NCBI GenBank assembly: GCA_963691815.1
Contig: OY829660.1
Location: 28,274,172 to 28,338,171 of the forward strand
Length of the DNA: 64,000 bases
Source: Echiichthys vipera
Taxonomy: Eukaryota > Chordata > Actinopteri > Perciformes > Trachinidae
Direction of reading: 5' to 3'
Below are positions 1-12,100 of this stretch, piece after piece; positions within the stretch are counted from its first letter, which is position 1; each line of letters opens with the position of its first letter. The notes below the pieces were generated by a model. That model was not told the origin of the DNA, did no database searches, and worked only from the letters and a program-made list of their open reading frames with translations. The position numbers and the translations under genes are program-made.

Positions 1-740
1 TCCACAGCAGATATAAACTGCGTGCCCTGGTCAGAGGAAATATCTGAAGAAGTGCCAAAACGGGCCACCCAGGTGCCAATAAATGCCCGTGTAATCTCTA
101 CCAAAGCCAGCGACATCAGCCGCATAGCCTCAGGCCAACCATGTCAACCATTGACAACAGGCATTTGAAACTGTGAGATGAGGGCAGAGGGCTGACTAGA
201 TCCACGTTCACATGGTCAAGCCATTTCTCAGGCACCGGGAAAAACTCGGGGCTGTAGTGCGGTGATGTACATTGGCCCGCTGGCACTCAAGACAGGTCTT
301 AGCCCAGTCCCTAACATCCTTCTTGAGGCCACGCCAAACAAACTTTGGCGCAACCAGACTCTGTGACACTTTCAAACCTGGGTGGGATAGACCATGTCTC
401 CAACCTGTGGGAATGATTGGCAGAGGGCTGCCTGTGGAGACGTCACACAGGAGCATGGTGCTGGTATTGCCAAAAACCACGTCCTTTATTCTCAGGAGGG
501 AAACGGCGACCTTTGCCGCAACAAAATCCCAGCCAAATCGATGCCCTCCAAAACACAAGTCAATGTATCTTGTTCCCTATGTGCAAATGGGGCTTCCATT
601 AGCGGCTTCCATAGGGGGGCCATGGCTGACGGTCACCCTGTCCAAACGAGATGCAGGCAGGACACTCCACTGCGCCCCCGTGGCCACTACTGAGTGCTAG
701 CCCTGGTGTTTCCCAACCCGCCTGAACTGCATGGCAAACG
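1..740 (-). pseudogene. Ty3/gypsy retrotransposon integrase fragment
   Basis: Read on the minus strand, this encodes part of a gypsy-type integrase. Positions 208-558 carry the zinc-binding region, with His residues in RHGLSHPG followed by the Cys pair in CLECQ. Positions 1-120 carry the catalytic core around SSDQGTQF, whose Asp is the second acidic catalytic residue. The reading frame is broken between the two parts, and the C-terminal end runs off the left edge. No LTR is visible here. Integrase inserts element DNA into the host genome; this copy is dead. The family call rests on motif recognition. Whether it belongs to the same family as the element at 9126-14457 cannot be judged because that copy has lost its integrase. 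Confidence 0.8.
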
Positions 741-1057
741 GCATTTAAGAGCCTCAGGCCCAAACTTGGCATAGTAAAAACCCAAACCTGAAAACAGCTA
801 GGAGTCAGAAGACTGCTGTCGACAAGAAGTGGCTGTAGACTTATATTAAATGCTAAAAGATTGAAAAACTGTTTCAGAATAATACATTGGCATGATAAAA
901 AAGAGTGGCCTGTAGTCTGTTGACGTCATATTTTAATATCAGCTCACTTGGAACTTCGAGTGAGGTGATACCAAAAATAGTAACAGCTACCAGCTACTAT
1001 GTTTGTGTGATGGAAAAACAAAAAAGGCGAGTAGAGTCAAGGTGAGTTGAGCCCATA
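741..1057. other. unassigned intergenic or intronic stretch
   Basis: No coding, RNA or repeat signal recognised. It lies between the gypsy fragment and L2-derived sequence. Confidence 0.4.
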
Positions 1058-1178
1058 AGACTCTATTCCAACTAGATTACTTAAATAAGTGTTACCTTTA
1101 GTTAGCACTCCTGTACAAGATATGATTAATATGTCTTGATCAGCAGGTTATGTACCGCAGTCTTTTAAAGTAGCTTTA
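1058..1178 (+). mobile_element. inverted L2 reverse-transcriptase fragment
   Basis: This stretch matches, in opposite orientation, the L2 coding segment at about 3350-3460. Shared blocks include the one around CCTTTAGTTAGCACTCCTG and the one around CAGGTTATGTACCRCAGTC. It abuts the 3' tail of the minus-strand L2 at about 1173, so two L2 pieces meet tail-inverted here. Confidence 0.75.
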
Positions 1179-4100
1179 TTTATAGTGCCAAATCATAACA
1201 AAAGTTATCTCAGGACACTTTACAGAGTAGGCCCAACAATTCCCCCGTGGAGTACGGTGGCAACGAAAACCTTCCCTATAACAGGCAGGAACGTCGGACA
1301 GACCCAGCTCTGTGGAGGACGGCCATCTGTCGTGACCGGTTGGGGAGGAAGAAAAGGAGAGAGAAAGATAGAAAGACAAAGACAGACAAAAGACAGAGAG
1401 ACAGACACACTTCCAGAGATGCAAGCAGCCAAAGAGTAACAGTAACTATAACAATATCTATAGTAATGTGAATATGACTTATATGTTATGGCAGTTAATA
1501 AAGCAGAATAGTAGGAACAGGCACATCTAAGGTGATAGAATATGAAAATAATAATAACTTTGGCAAACATGATCAATGATGAGTAGGAGCAATAGCAGCT
1601 ACAATACAGCAAGACATACCACTGATGGTGTTTTTATGGCTACAAATTTTATAATTTATAAGACTAGTGACAGTATAAATGACTAATAGTTATAGAAGTA
1701 GCAGGAAGCTTCATGCAGGACTGCGGCAGCAGGCACCACCACGATCAGCAGAGACCTACACACAGGACCACGGCAGTAGGCACCACCACCATCAGCAGAG
1801 ACCTGCGAGACGACAAAGCAAAAACAACTCCGGGGAAGAAGTTGAGCTAGTAACATGCATTGATGAGACATGAGGAAAAGTATTATCCCCAGCAGACTAG
1901 GCTTATAGCAGCGTAATTAAGCTGAACAAACTCAGCTTTAAAAGTAACAACATAGCTGAGGGCTCGTAAGCCCTAGCTGTAAGCTTTATCAAAATGGAAA
2001 GTTTTAAGTTTACTCTTAAATTTGGAGACAGTGTCTGCCTCCCGAATAACACCCAGGAGTTGGTTCCAGAGGAGCTTGGTAGCTGAAGGCTCTGCCTCCC
2101 ATTCTACTTTTGGAGACTCTAGGAACGACAAGTAGAGTTCTCAGAGCACAGCGATCTAGTCGGCTGATACGGTACTATGAGCTCTTTAAGAAACGACAGA
2201 GCCTGACCAATAAGAGCTTTATAGGTAAGGAGAAGGATTTTAAATTCTATTCTAGATTTTACAGGTAGCCAGTGCAAAGAGGCTAATACAGGAGAAATAT
2301 GTTCTCTTCGGTTTGTTTTAGTTTTTACACGAGCTGCAGCATTTTGGACCAACTGGAGACTCTTAACAGACTTATTGGAGCAGCCTGATAATAAGGAGTT
2401 GCAGTAGTCCAGCCTAGAAGTAACCAATGCATGGACTAGTTTTTCTGCATCTTTCTGAGACACAATGTTCCTAATTTTCGCAATATTATGCAGGTGAAAA
2501 TATGCAGTCCTTGTTGTTAATTTTATGTGAGAATCGAAGGAAATATCCTATTCAAAAATAACACCCAGATTCCTTACTGTGGTGCTGGAGGACAACACAA
2601 CATCATCCAGAGTAACAATTTCTTTAGCTATTAAGTTTTGGAGGCCTTTGGGGCCAAGTACAATGACTTCAGTTTTATCTGAGTTTAACATCAGAAAATT
2701 GCAGGTCATCCAGCCTTTTATTTCCTTAATGCACATTTGAAATTTATCTAACTGATCGGTTTCTTTTGGTTTGATCGATAAATATAATTGTGTATCATCA
2801 GCATAACAATGAAAATTTGTGGAGTGCTTCCTTATAATATTTCCTAAGGGAAGCATATATAAGGTGAATAGAATCGGTCCAAGGACAGAACCGTGTGGGA
2901 CTCCGTAACTAACTTTAGTGTGCATGGAGGATTTGTCATTAACATGTACAAACTGAGATCTATCTGATAAATAAGACTTAAATCAGCTCAGTGCGGTTCC
3001 TTTAGTGCCAATCAGATGCTCTAGTCTCTGTTGCAGGATGTGATAGTCAATAGTGTCGAAGGCAGCACTAAGATCAAGTAAAACAAGCACAGAGACAAGT
3101 CCTTTGTCTGAAGCTATTAGAAGGTCGTTAGTAATTTTTACCAGTGCTGTCTCAGTGCTATGAGTCCCTCTAAATCCTGAATAAATCCAAATAACTCAAT
3201 ATTATGTAAAAAGTCACACAGCTGATATGCGATTAATTTCTCGAGGATCTTAGAGAGAAAAGGAAGGTTAGATATAGGTATATAGTTGGCTAGTACCTCA
3301 GGATCAAGACTGGGCTTTTTATGAAGAGGTTTAATTACAGCTACTTTAAAAGACTGTGGTACATAACCTGCTGATAAAGACATGTTAATCATATCTAATA
3401 CAGGAGTGCTAACTAAAGGTAGCACTTTTTTAAGTAACCCAGTTGGAATAGAGTCTAGGATACAGGTAGAGGGCTTTGATGCGTAAATAGTAGATATTAA
3501 TTTGTTAAGGTCAACTGTAGAAAAGCAGTCCAAGAATTTATCAGGTCGTACAGTTCCTAAGGTTCCTGGGTTTTAAGAAAAATTGGTGCCAAGCGAGTTG
3601 ATTTTGTCTCTAATAGTTATAATTTTGTCATTAAAGAAGGCCATGAAGTCGTTACTACTGAGGGTTATAGGAATACATGGCTCAATAGAGCTGTGGCTCT
3701 CTGTCAGCCTGGCTACAGTGCTGAAAAGACATCTAGGATTGTTCTTATTCTCCTCTGTTAAAGATAAGTAATAGACTACTCTGGCATTACCGAGGGCCTT
3801 CCTATATGTTTTTAGACTATCTTGCCAAACTAAGCGAGATTCCTCCAATTTAGTAGAACGCCTCTTACTTTCCAATTTTCACGATATTTGTTTTAGTTAA
3901 CAGGTTTGTGAGTTATACCACATTGCTAACTTCCTCTGTTTCATTATCTTATTTTTTAACGGAGCAACAGAGTCCAGTGTTGTTTGTAGTGAGCCTGCAA
4001 CACTGTCAACAAGGTGATCAATTTCAAAGAAACAAACATTAGTGCAGTAATCTGGAATATTAGGATAAGGCATTAAAGTAAATGCATATGGAATCGCTTG

Positions 4101-4740
4101 CTTTAATTTAGTTATAGCACTATCAGATAAACATCTAGTGTAGAAACCTTTGCCTCAAAACTTTTTGAGGTGAGTAGTCCTGTAATATGAATTCAAAAGT
4201 TATTAAATAATGGTCTGATAAAATAGGATTATGTGACTATTAAGTCATTGATTTCCACACCATAAGCCAAAACAAGGTCAAGGGTGTGATTAAAACAGTA
4301 GGTAGATTTATGTACACTCTGACTAAAACCAATCGAATCTAACAGAGAGATAAACTCAGTACTAAGGCTATTATTAACAACGTCCACATGAATAATAAAA
4401 TCTCCTACAATGATTACTTTATCAGATTTAAGGACTAAATTTGACAGAAACTCTGAGAATACAGATAGAAATTCAGAGTACGGACCAGGAGCACGGTACA
4501 CAGTTTTCCAGGCTGAATGTGAAAGATAAAGAACAAGACTATCAAATGAATTATAATTTAGTTTAGGTTTAGGGTTTGCCTAATAGGCCTGAGTCATAAA
4601 TAGCTGCAATGCCTCCCCCTCGACCACTGCCTCGAGGAATATGAGATTTAATATGACTGGGAGGAGTGGATTAATTTAGGCTAACATATTCTTCAGGACA
4701 CAGCCAGGTTTCAGTCAGACAGAGAAGCTGAATTCACTTG
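1173..4740 (-). mobile_element. L2-clade LINE, near full length, decayed
   Basis: The minus strand holds a degenerate L2-type non-LTR retrotransposon. From its 5' side: apurinic-type endonuclease pieces at about 4740-4229 (GDFIIHVD and HTLDLVLAYG), linker at 3875-3573, reverse transcriptase at 3533-2548 with the catalytic YADDT box, and the post-RT region at 2463-2119 (LDYCNSLL, LHWLPVKSR). A long 3' UTR of about 900 bases with a purine-rich GAGAGAAAGA tract reaches the 3' end at about 1173, whose minus-strand sequence is CACTATAAATAAA. Multiple stops and frameshifts make it inactive. It provides the reference for the shorter 3'-end copies elsewhere in the window. Confidence 0.9.
2548..3533 (-). 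pseudogene. L2 reverse transcriptase domain (broken)
   Basis: Two open segments in different frames (3533-3138 and 2925-2548) cover the RT palm and fingers. Motifs visible are VAVIKPLHKK, the G-P-H-G-S-V-L-G-P region (box B-like, normally G-P-Q-G-S) and YADDTQLYL with the catalytic Asp pair. The Gln of the usual PQGS box is His here. Frame breaks lie between about 3140 and 2925. Confidence 0.85.
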
Positions 4741-4743
4741 TAC

Positions 4744-5010
4744 TCGGAAATTGGGAAGTGTAATAGGAACATGTGTGTGCGTATGGATTTACGAGGGGAA
4801 CATATAGGGGACGGACTGGAACTAGAGAGGTGAATGTGTGTCAATAAAGTTATCAAAAGAGCAAAAAAAAATCCAACATGCAGAGCAACAGTGAACATGA
4901 CAAGATGGAGTGCTCTGAAAGAACAGGCTCGCCTGCAGTTACATCTTACCGCCAAAGAGGCAGCTAGAGAGAAGGCATCTCAAATCTTACGGATTATGAC
5001 TTTATTTCTT
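4744..5010 (+). repeat. dispersed repeat C, partial copy 1
   Basis: Shares blocks with 18957-19190 and, inverted, with 37060-37330 and 38330-38400. These are GTGTAATAGGA followed by a TG-rich stretch, GGGGACGGA, ACAAGATGGAG, GAACAGGYTCRCCTGCAG and TTACATCTTAC. No coding capacity is apparent. The three copies define an interspersed family of unknown class. Confidence 0.7.
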
Positions 5011-5722
5011 AATTCTACAACCCCTCTCACTAGATCCAGTGTTTCTGCAAAGCAAAAACCCATCGTAACCCTTTTCACAAAACAACAGCAGATTTATTGA
5101 CATCTTTTCTAAAGAATGGAGAAAGAGGACAAGGGTCAAGAACCACTACCAAATTGAGAGAAAGATTGTTACTTGTGTCATTATTGTCCAAAGAGTGTGA
5201 TATATAACACCTAATTGAAATATGGCTATCACACCAAGGATGCCCCACTCACCAAATCTGTTGAAATCTAATTTAAAAAAAACCTGAACCAGAACCTGCG
5301 TGACCAGTTTAATAAGACAAAGCTTTAAGCCCCTCTCCACTTCCTGTCAGAAGACCTCAGGCCTTACCACCAACACCTTTCAAATACCCCGGCTGGCTCT
5401 GAGCCGCCACTTTTTTCCATTTAAGTGGGAACTCTAATGGCCCTCCCAGCCTCTCATATTAGGTTGCACTATCGCCATAAGTGTGTTTATCTCAGTCCAT
5501 TTAATTACTTATATGGTTGGGAGGGATTATAAAACTATGCAGTACATGCATTCAGAATTGAGACTATTATTGGGTTCATTTCACAAACACAAAAATGTTG
5601 GTTGTTTTTTAGTACATGGTAGTGAAATACTGTATCTTTCCGTGTGTGATTATATATGACACTGCGTCATGCTGTGGAAAAAATGTTCAATGACCTCATG
5701 TGTTTATGATACTGTTTTCCAG
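5011..5722. other. adarb2 intron sequence, no feature recognised
   Basis: AT-rich sequence without recognised genes or repeats. It directly precedes the first adarb2 exon in the window. Confidence 0.4.
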
Positions 5723-5809
5723 AACGAGGCAACATGTTATCAACTTTCATCAGTCCCATAAGACACTGGGATACTGAAGCATCATCAGCTGAGGATGTCG
5801 ACAGTTCAA
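5723..5809 (+). CDS. adarb2: adarb2 exon A (N-terminal linker)
   Basis: The acceptor is ACTGTTTTCCAG and the donor is GTAAAT. The frame gives MLSTFISPIRHW and a Ser/Asp-rich tail, comparable to the ILSTFLAPFKHL segment that follows the R domain in mammalian ADARB2. It starts with two bases of a split codon and ends with one base, which pairs with the two leading bases of the next exon to make Ser. The exon is short, so the call leans on phase and on this match. Confidence 0.8.
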
Positions 5810-8800
5810 GTAAATCTTTTACCTCCTTGTACTTTAAAACTGTTGTTTTTCCTTGTTCTTCTACCACAGAGGACCCTGATACAGCAGGAGATAAGACATC
5901 AACACACACTGTACATTATGTTAAAATAAAGTTGATTATTTTGGTGTACAATCTTTTTTTTTTTATCAAATTCATACCAATTTATTTAGCTACTTTATGA
6001 AATGGTCAGTCATTTGATCAGTCCACCACTTTGGTCCAACTGAAATATCTCAACAACTATTTGATGGATTGCCCTGGAATTTTGTACAAACATCCATGGT
6101 TTACACATGAAGTGTGCTACTGACTTTGGTGATCTCAGTTTTCATCTAGCACCAAACTTAAGTAATCGGATTACAGTCAGCTCTCTCCAGTACATTGATG
6201 ACACACAAAATATAAACCTTTCCGTTTCTGTAATCAGGGGTAGGTAATTAGAGAAACTTGGTTTCAGCATGTAGGTTTCTTCAGGAGATTTGGTAGACAG
6301 CAGAGAAGCTGGACAAAAGAAGAAATCTTGATAGGGAAAGTTAGTATACACCCCTGAACATTTTACTGATTGTAAAATTCAGACACATTTGCACTGTGAG
6401 GAAGATCTGCTCTGTCTGTTATTCAAATAATAAATTCATGGTTGCAAACATAAAGTCGAGTAGGCGAGTAATATGATTACTGACCTACTGCACACATATG
6501 CAGATTTACAGTAAACTGGTTACTTAACCACATCCAAACACACTAAATGTGTAGTGGAAATATAAGCATGCTAAAACACTAAACTTAGAAGATAACCATG
6601 CTAATGTTAGCATTAAGCTCACAAGTACAGGCTCACAGAGCTGCTGTCATGACTAGACTCTTAGGTTAAATCTTCTACTACTACTCCCTCTGTGTCCTTT
6701 CAAGCGACCCTTTTTAAAGAAAAGCTTCCTATGTTCCCAGCTTTTCCCAGAAAGTGTCCTGAGTTCCCTGGTCTGTTATTTTTCCCACAAATAGTGCCGA
6801 ATTCCAAATAGGCAAAACGGTCTATGTAGACCCTCACCCTGACCCTCACCTAACAAAAAAAAAATCACTTATATTTCCTTTTCTGTGATTTCGATCTGCC
6901 AACAGGTACAAGCAGTTTGGAGGTGAAAGAGAATCAGGATGATAAAAGCCAGGTGGACTGTGACCTACTACTAAAGTATCATCCATCAACCTTTTGCTCA
7001 GCTTTACCCAAACACGGACCAAGAGCTTTGAAGAGGAAGCAGCCGCTGATGGATGGAAAAGATTGGCTGCTCTATCAAAGCCACTTGACTTGTAAGAGAG
7101 CAGCGTGGGCAGTCACTCAGAAGAACGCGCTGGTGCAGCTGAACGAGTTACGACCCGGTCTGCAGTATGAGATCTTATCAAAGACTGGTCCATTGCATGC
7201 TCCACTGTTTTCTGTAGGTGTGGAGGTAAATGGTTTCCACTTCGAGGGCAGAGGACCAACAAAAAAGCAGGCCAAAATGAGGGCTGCAGAACTGGCTCTT
7301 CGGTCATTCATCCAGTTCCCAAACGCTTCCCAGGCTCAAGCCTCCATGGGGAATTTTGCCAGCACTTCTGCAGATTTTACAGAGGATAAAGTTGACATCC
7401 CTGATGCATTCCTAAAAGAGTTCCAGCCATCGCCGTGTGAAACCTGTGATCTCCTGCACTTCAACACAGCGAAAAAGGAGATTTTCTCCAGCATTTATAA
7501 CCACAGACGACTTATCCGTCTCACACAAGCCCTTAGCACCTCACTTTTAGAGCACATCAGCCCAGTGGTGCTGCTCAACGATCTGCGACCAGGACTCAGG
7601 TACATGTGCCTGACAGAGAGGATTCATGGCAGGCCAATGAGGAATTTTGTGATGGTGGTTAGGGTGGAGGGGAGGGTGTTTGAAGGGTGTAGTCACAGTA
7701 AAAGGCTGGCCAAGGCCCAGGCAGCAGCAGCTTCCCTACAGTTCTTTTACAACATCAGTATGGGACCGGAGAGGAAGGTGATGGGCCTCCAGGGCAGCAG
7801 AGCCAAACATCAGCTACCTCAGGTGAGTAGGGCCGTCTTCTGTTGTCATCACCAGTGTTGGGCACATTCATTTTTGCGCCCTCTGTTTTTGATAATTCTG
7901 ATAATTTTCAATTTGGTCAGCGTCGCGGACAATGAGATGTGAGGATATAGGATAATAGCATTATGTGAAAACTGAGAGGGGGGGGGGGGGGGGTTGCTCT
8001 CTGTCTGGAGAGTGTGTGAGTGCCTCGTGTAGTTGCGTAGTGAAATTATGATGTCTTATATGTGTATATGTTAGATACGTCTACCTCTTCTGGTAGCTAC
8101 ATCAGCTAACAATGTTAAGTGCATATGTAGATACGTGCAATAAAATGTTTGATTCAAATATTAAACAAAAGAATGCTTTTTTAAAAGAATTAATGTACAA
8201 AATTAGGCAGTTATAAGGCTTCTCATAAAAACACTGAACATTAAAGGGTTTTCAATTCAATTCAATTCAATTCAATTTTATTTATAGTGTCAAATCATAT
8301 CAAAAGTTATCTCAGGACACTTTACAGAATAGGTAAAGACCATACTCTATGACTTATTTATGATTTACATAGACCCAACAATTCCTCCGTAGAGTACGGT
8401 GGCAACTAAAACCTTCCCTATAACAGGCAGGAACGTCGGACAGACAGACCCAGCTCTGTGGAGGACGGCCATCTGTCTTGACCGGTTGGGGAGGAAGAAA
8501 GGGAGAGAGAAAGAGAGAAAAGCCGGACAGATGGACAGAGAGAGACAAACAGACACACTTCCAGAGATGCAAGCAACCAAAGCGTAACAGTAACTTTAAT
8601 AATATCTATAGTAATGTGAATATGACTTATATGTTATGGCAGTTAATACAGAAGAATGGTATGGTCAATGATGAATAGTCGCAATAGCAGCGAGACATAC
8701 CACTGATGGTGTTTTTATGGCTACAAATTTTATAGTTTATTAGACTAGTGATAGTATATATGAGTAACAGTGATAATAGCAGCAGGCAGCGTCAAATAAA

Positions 8801-9080
8801 CGGCTACAAAAAATCCTAAATTAAGGAGTCGAAAGAGCCAGCTCTTTGTAAAGAGCCGAACTTCCCATCACTAGTAAAGAGACTGAGAGACGGGTGTCAG
8901 CATGGGTGAGTGCGCGCGGCATCGGACACAGCGTTTCACATCAGAATCAGAATCAGGGATACTTTAATAATCCCAGCGGGAAATGTTTTTGTTGCAAACT
9001 CCAGCTATACAAACAAAATATTAACAACCACAATATAAACATACAATATACAATATATTTGGAAAAACAGAAATCTAAAA

Positions 9081-9129
<49 letters not shown>

Positions 9130-12100
9130 GCCCTGTGGCCCTTATTTTCATTCATTTATATGCAGATATTAAAATATTTATGTTATTAAATAACAGTTCA
9201 TGAAGTGTAAATATGTTTAAAATGTGTCAGATTATAATTTGTTAAAACATTCATTCCATATACAGTTAAAAGTCAGAGAAAGAAGAGTGGTGTTAGTTCT
9301 AAAAATCATTCATAGTTGGTTGTCTGCACAACTACCAAACGACCACGTTTGTTTGTGGGGAAGTGAAGCCTCACATTCCCTTGCCGCTGAAACTACACCT
9401 TGCCCTTTGCCCTTCCCCCATTCCCCAGTCTTCATCTCTGACTGCTGTGGATTTGTGAGTACACATGCGCCGCGCACATGCTTTTTGTTTATGCTGGGTA
9501 ACCAGTGAACAGACATTTGTTTCTGGCCTCAATGCTCATGAGCTTCGACCGGGCCTGCAACGTTTTCAATTCAATTCAATTCAATTTTATTTATAGTGTA
9601 TCATAACAAAAGTTATCTCAGGACACTTTACAGAGTAGGTACAAACCACACTCAATGATTTATTTATGATTTACATAGACCCAACAATTCCTCTGTAGAG
9701 TACGGTGGCAACGAAAACCTTCCCTTTAACAGGCAGGAACTTCAGACGGACCCAGCTCTGTAGAGGACGGCCATCTGTCTTGACCAGTTGGGGAGGAAGA
9801 AAAGGAGAGAGAAAGAGAGAAAATACACACGGATGGACAGAGAGAGACAGACAGACACACTTCCAGAGATGCAAGCAAAGCCTAACAGTAACTATAATAA
9901 TATTTATAGTAATGTGAATATAACGTATATGTTAAGACAGTCAATACAACAGAATAGTAGAAACAAGCACAGCTAAGGTGACAGAATATGAAAATGATAA
10001 TAATTATGGTGGCAAACATGATCAATGATGAGTAGTGGCAATAGCAGCTACGATACAGCTACAAATCGTAGCTTTCTTTTAGTTACTTTAAATAGCCCGG
10101 TGTGAATGTGTGTGTGAGTGTGGGCTGTGGACATTTGAGTTTTTCTGATTTGACTTTGTCTCTCTGTGTTCATCATGGGTCCTTTGTGAACCTACTAGAG
10201 CAGGTCATTGAGAGTTTGAACACTGTTATCAGTGCAAACTTAAAGGTCAACAGTGAACCAGTTAACTAATTTCCAACTAACCCATTTGGGACTTTGTAAT
10301 AAATAAGTCTTGTTGTTTCTACTAAATCCTGTGTTGTAATTGTAAAGGTGATACTTTTTGGATAAATAAGTGGTAAAACAGGTTAAAGTGAACTGTTGAT
10401 TTAAGGGGGAGTACCACAATTTGTTTGTACTTCTTAATAGTTATTGGAGGCACCGCCAAGTTAATTTTCATCTTTATCACAGTTTTCACAGGAACATAGT
10501 GCCATCTTAAGACAAACTCAGGCCCCGTCCCATTGTACTACAATACCCTAATTGTTTATCAATAAATATTTACTAGCTACATGGGACTGGGGTTACAAAA
10601 ATAGAGGCACCGCTGGGATTAGTTCACCGTTTGGCCGATTAAATTTAAGTAAACAAGCTCAAAACTCACCTACTATAATGGCTCACTCACCCGACCCCCA
10701 GTTACTAGCTGAGCTCCGGAAATGGTGTGAAGAGGTAGGAGTAAATCCAGCCAACGCTTTGATCCTGAGTAATGTACCTACAGAGGCAGTTGTAGCCGTT
10801 ATAACAGAGTCATTGGAGGCTGTAAAAGTACTCGGCCGTGTTCGCTAGAAAGCTAGAAAGTTAGTCTCATTGCTACAGCATGACATGATACTCTGTGAGT
10901 GCCAAAACCTAGTTGACGCTAAAACAGCTCCCCCTGAGATCCACCCCCTTGGTGGTGGAACCCCATGGAAGATGACCCTTCTCACATGTGCCACGGCTCC
11001 ACCTGATGACTTCACACTGAAACTGATGAACTTATTGCAAAGTGAAGATAAATCATTGAATGACCTCCAACCATTACTTGAGCAAAGCACACCCACACAG
11101 TCAGACCCAACCTCCATATTTCATGCTGTGGGAGAGTTGCTGGAAAAACCAATGCGACCTCCGCAAGAGAACAATGCCTTCCGCAGGTTACAAGTTTTTT
11201 CAGGCGCGATGCCCACATCCCTGTAGGGGAGGAGACCCTCGAAAACTGGCTAGAGCAGGCACAGCTAATGCTAGACGAGTGCGATTGTTCTGTAAAAGAG
11301 ACAGAAAAGAAAAGTAAAGGATTGTGGACAGTGTAAAAGGCCCAGCATTTGAGATAATCCAGGCTGTGCGATACAAAAATGCAGATGCACGGCCAGAAGA
11401 TGATTTAGCAGCCCTGGAAAATGCATTTGGGATCACAAAGTCCGGTGAATATCTTTATTTTGCCTTACAATCCCTGCAACAAAAATCAGGTGAAAGGTTA
11501 TCTGATTACTTAAGGAGATTAGAGAAGGTGCTGTCAAAAGCAGTAAGGAGGCCTTCCCCATACTTCCAGAGACCGTGCACAGGTAGAACAGCTATTAAGA
11601 GGTGCAGCATCAGAGTCTGACATCCTACTACTCCAGTTGCATTTGAAAGAGAGGGTAAGGAACCCTTCATCTTTCATGGAGATACTGAGTGAGATTAGAG
11701 TAGAGGAAGATCAGAAAGTGACTCGACGAAATCTCACCACAAGCTCGCATGCAGTGCGCGCGACAGAGGAGAGTACAGCCCACTCTGCTGAAGTAGATAC
11801 TCTTAAGAGTCAGGTAAAAGCTTTAGAAGCTAAAGTGCAGCAGCTATCAGTCAAAGAAGGACCCCCAGTGTTGCACATTGACACTGAAGGAACAAGTGGC
11901 TAGTTTGCAACTGCTAAATCAGCTCAGAGAGCTAACAGCCAGGCAAGAGACCTCAATTACACCAGAGAAGAATCCCCAATGTATTTAACCAAAACAACCA
12001 TTTAAACCTAGGAACAGCTATAAAACTACAGATGGACGGGGTGTATTTTGTTAACGCTGTGGTGAGGATAGCCACATCACCAAAAACTGCAGTAGTCCTG

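Noticed and set aside
1176..1873. Several open frames on both strands in L2-like sequence
   Set aside because: They are frames through the purine/pyrimidine-rich L2 3' UTR and recur in all L2 copies without domain content.
1..5722. The adarb2 R-domain exon
   Set aside because: No arginine-rich exon with suitable splice sites was found; it is assumed to lie upstream of the window.
5734..6000. Independent 88-codon gene
   Set aside because: The first 25 codons are adarb2 exon A; the rest is intron read-through.
7823..7942. Extension of the adarb2 dsRBD exon to 7942
   Set aside because: A strong GTGAGT donor at 7823 and exact continuity with exon C show that this is intron.
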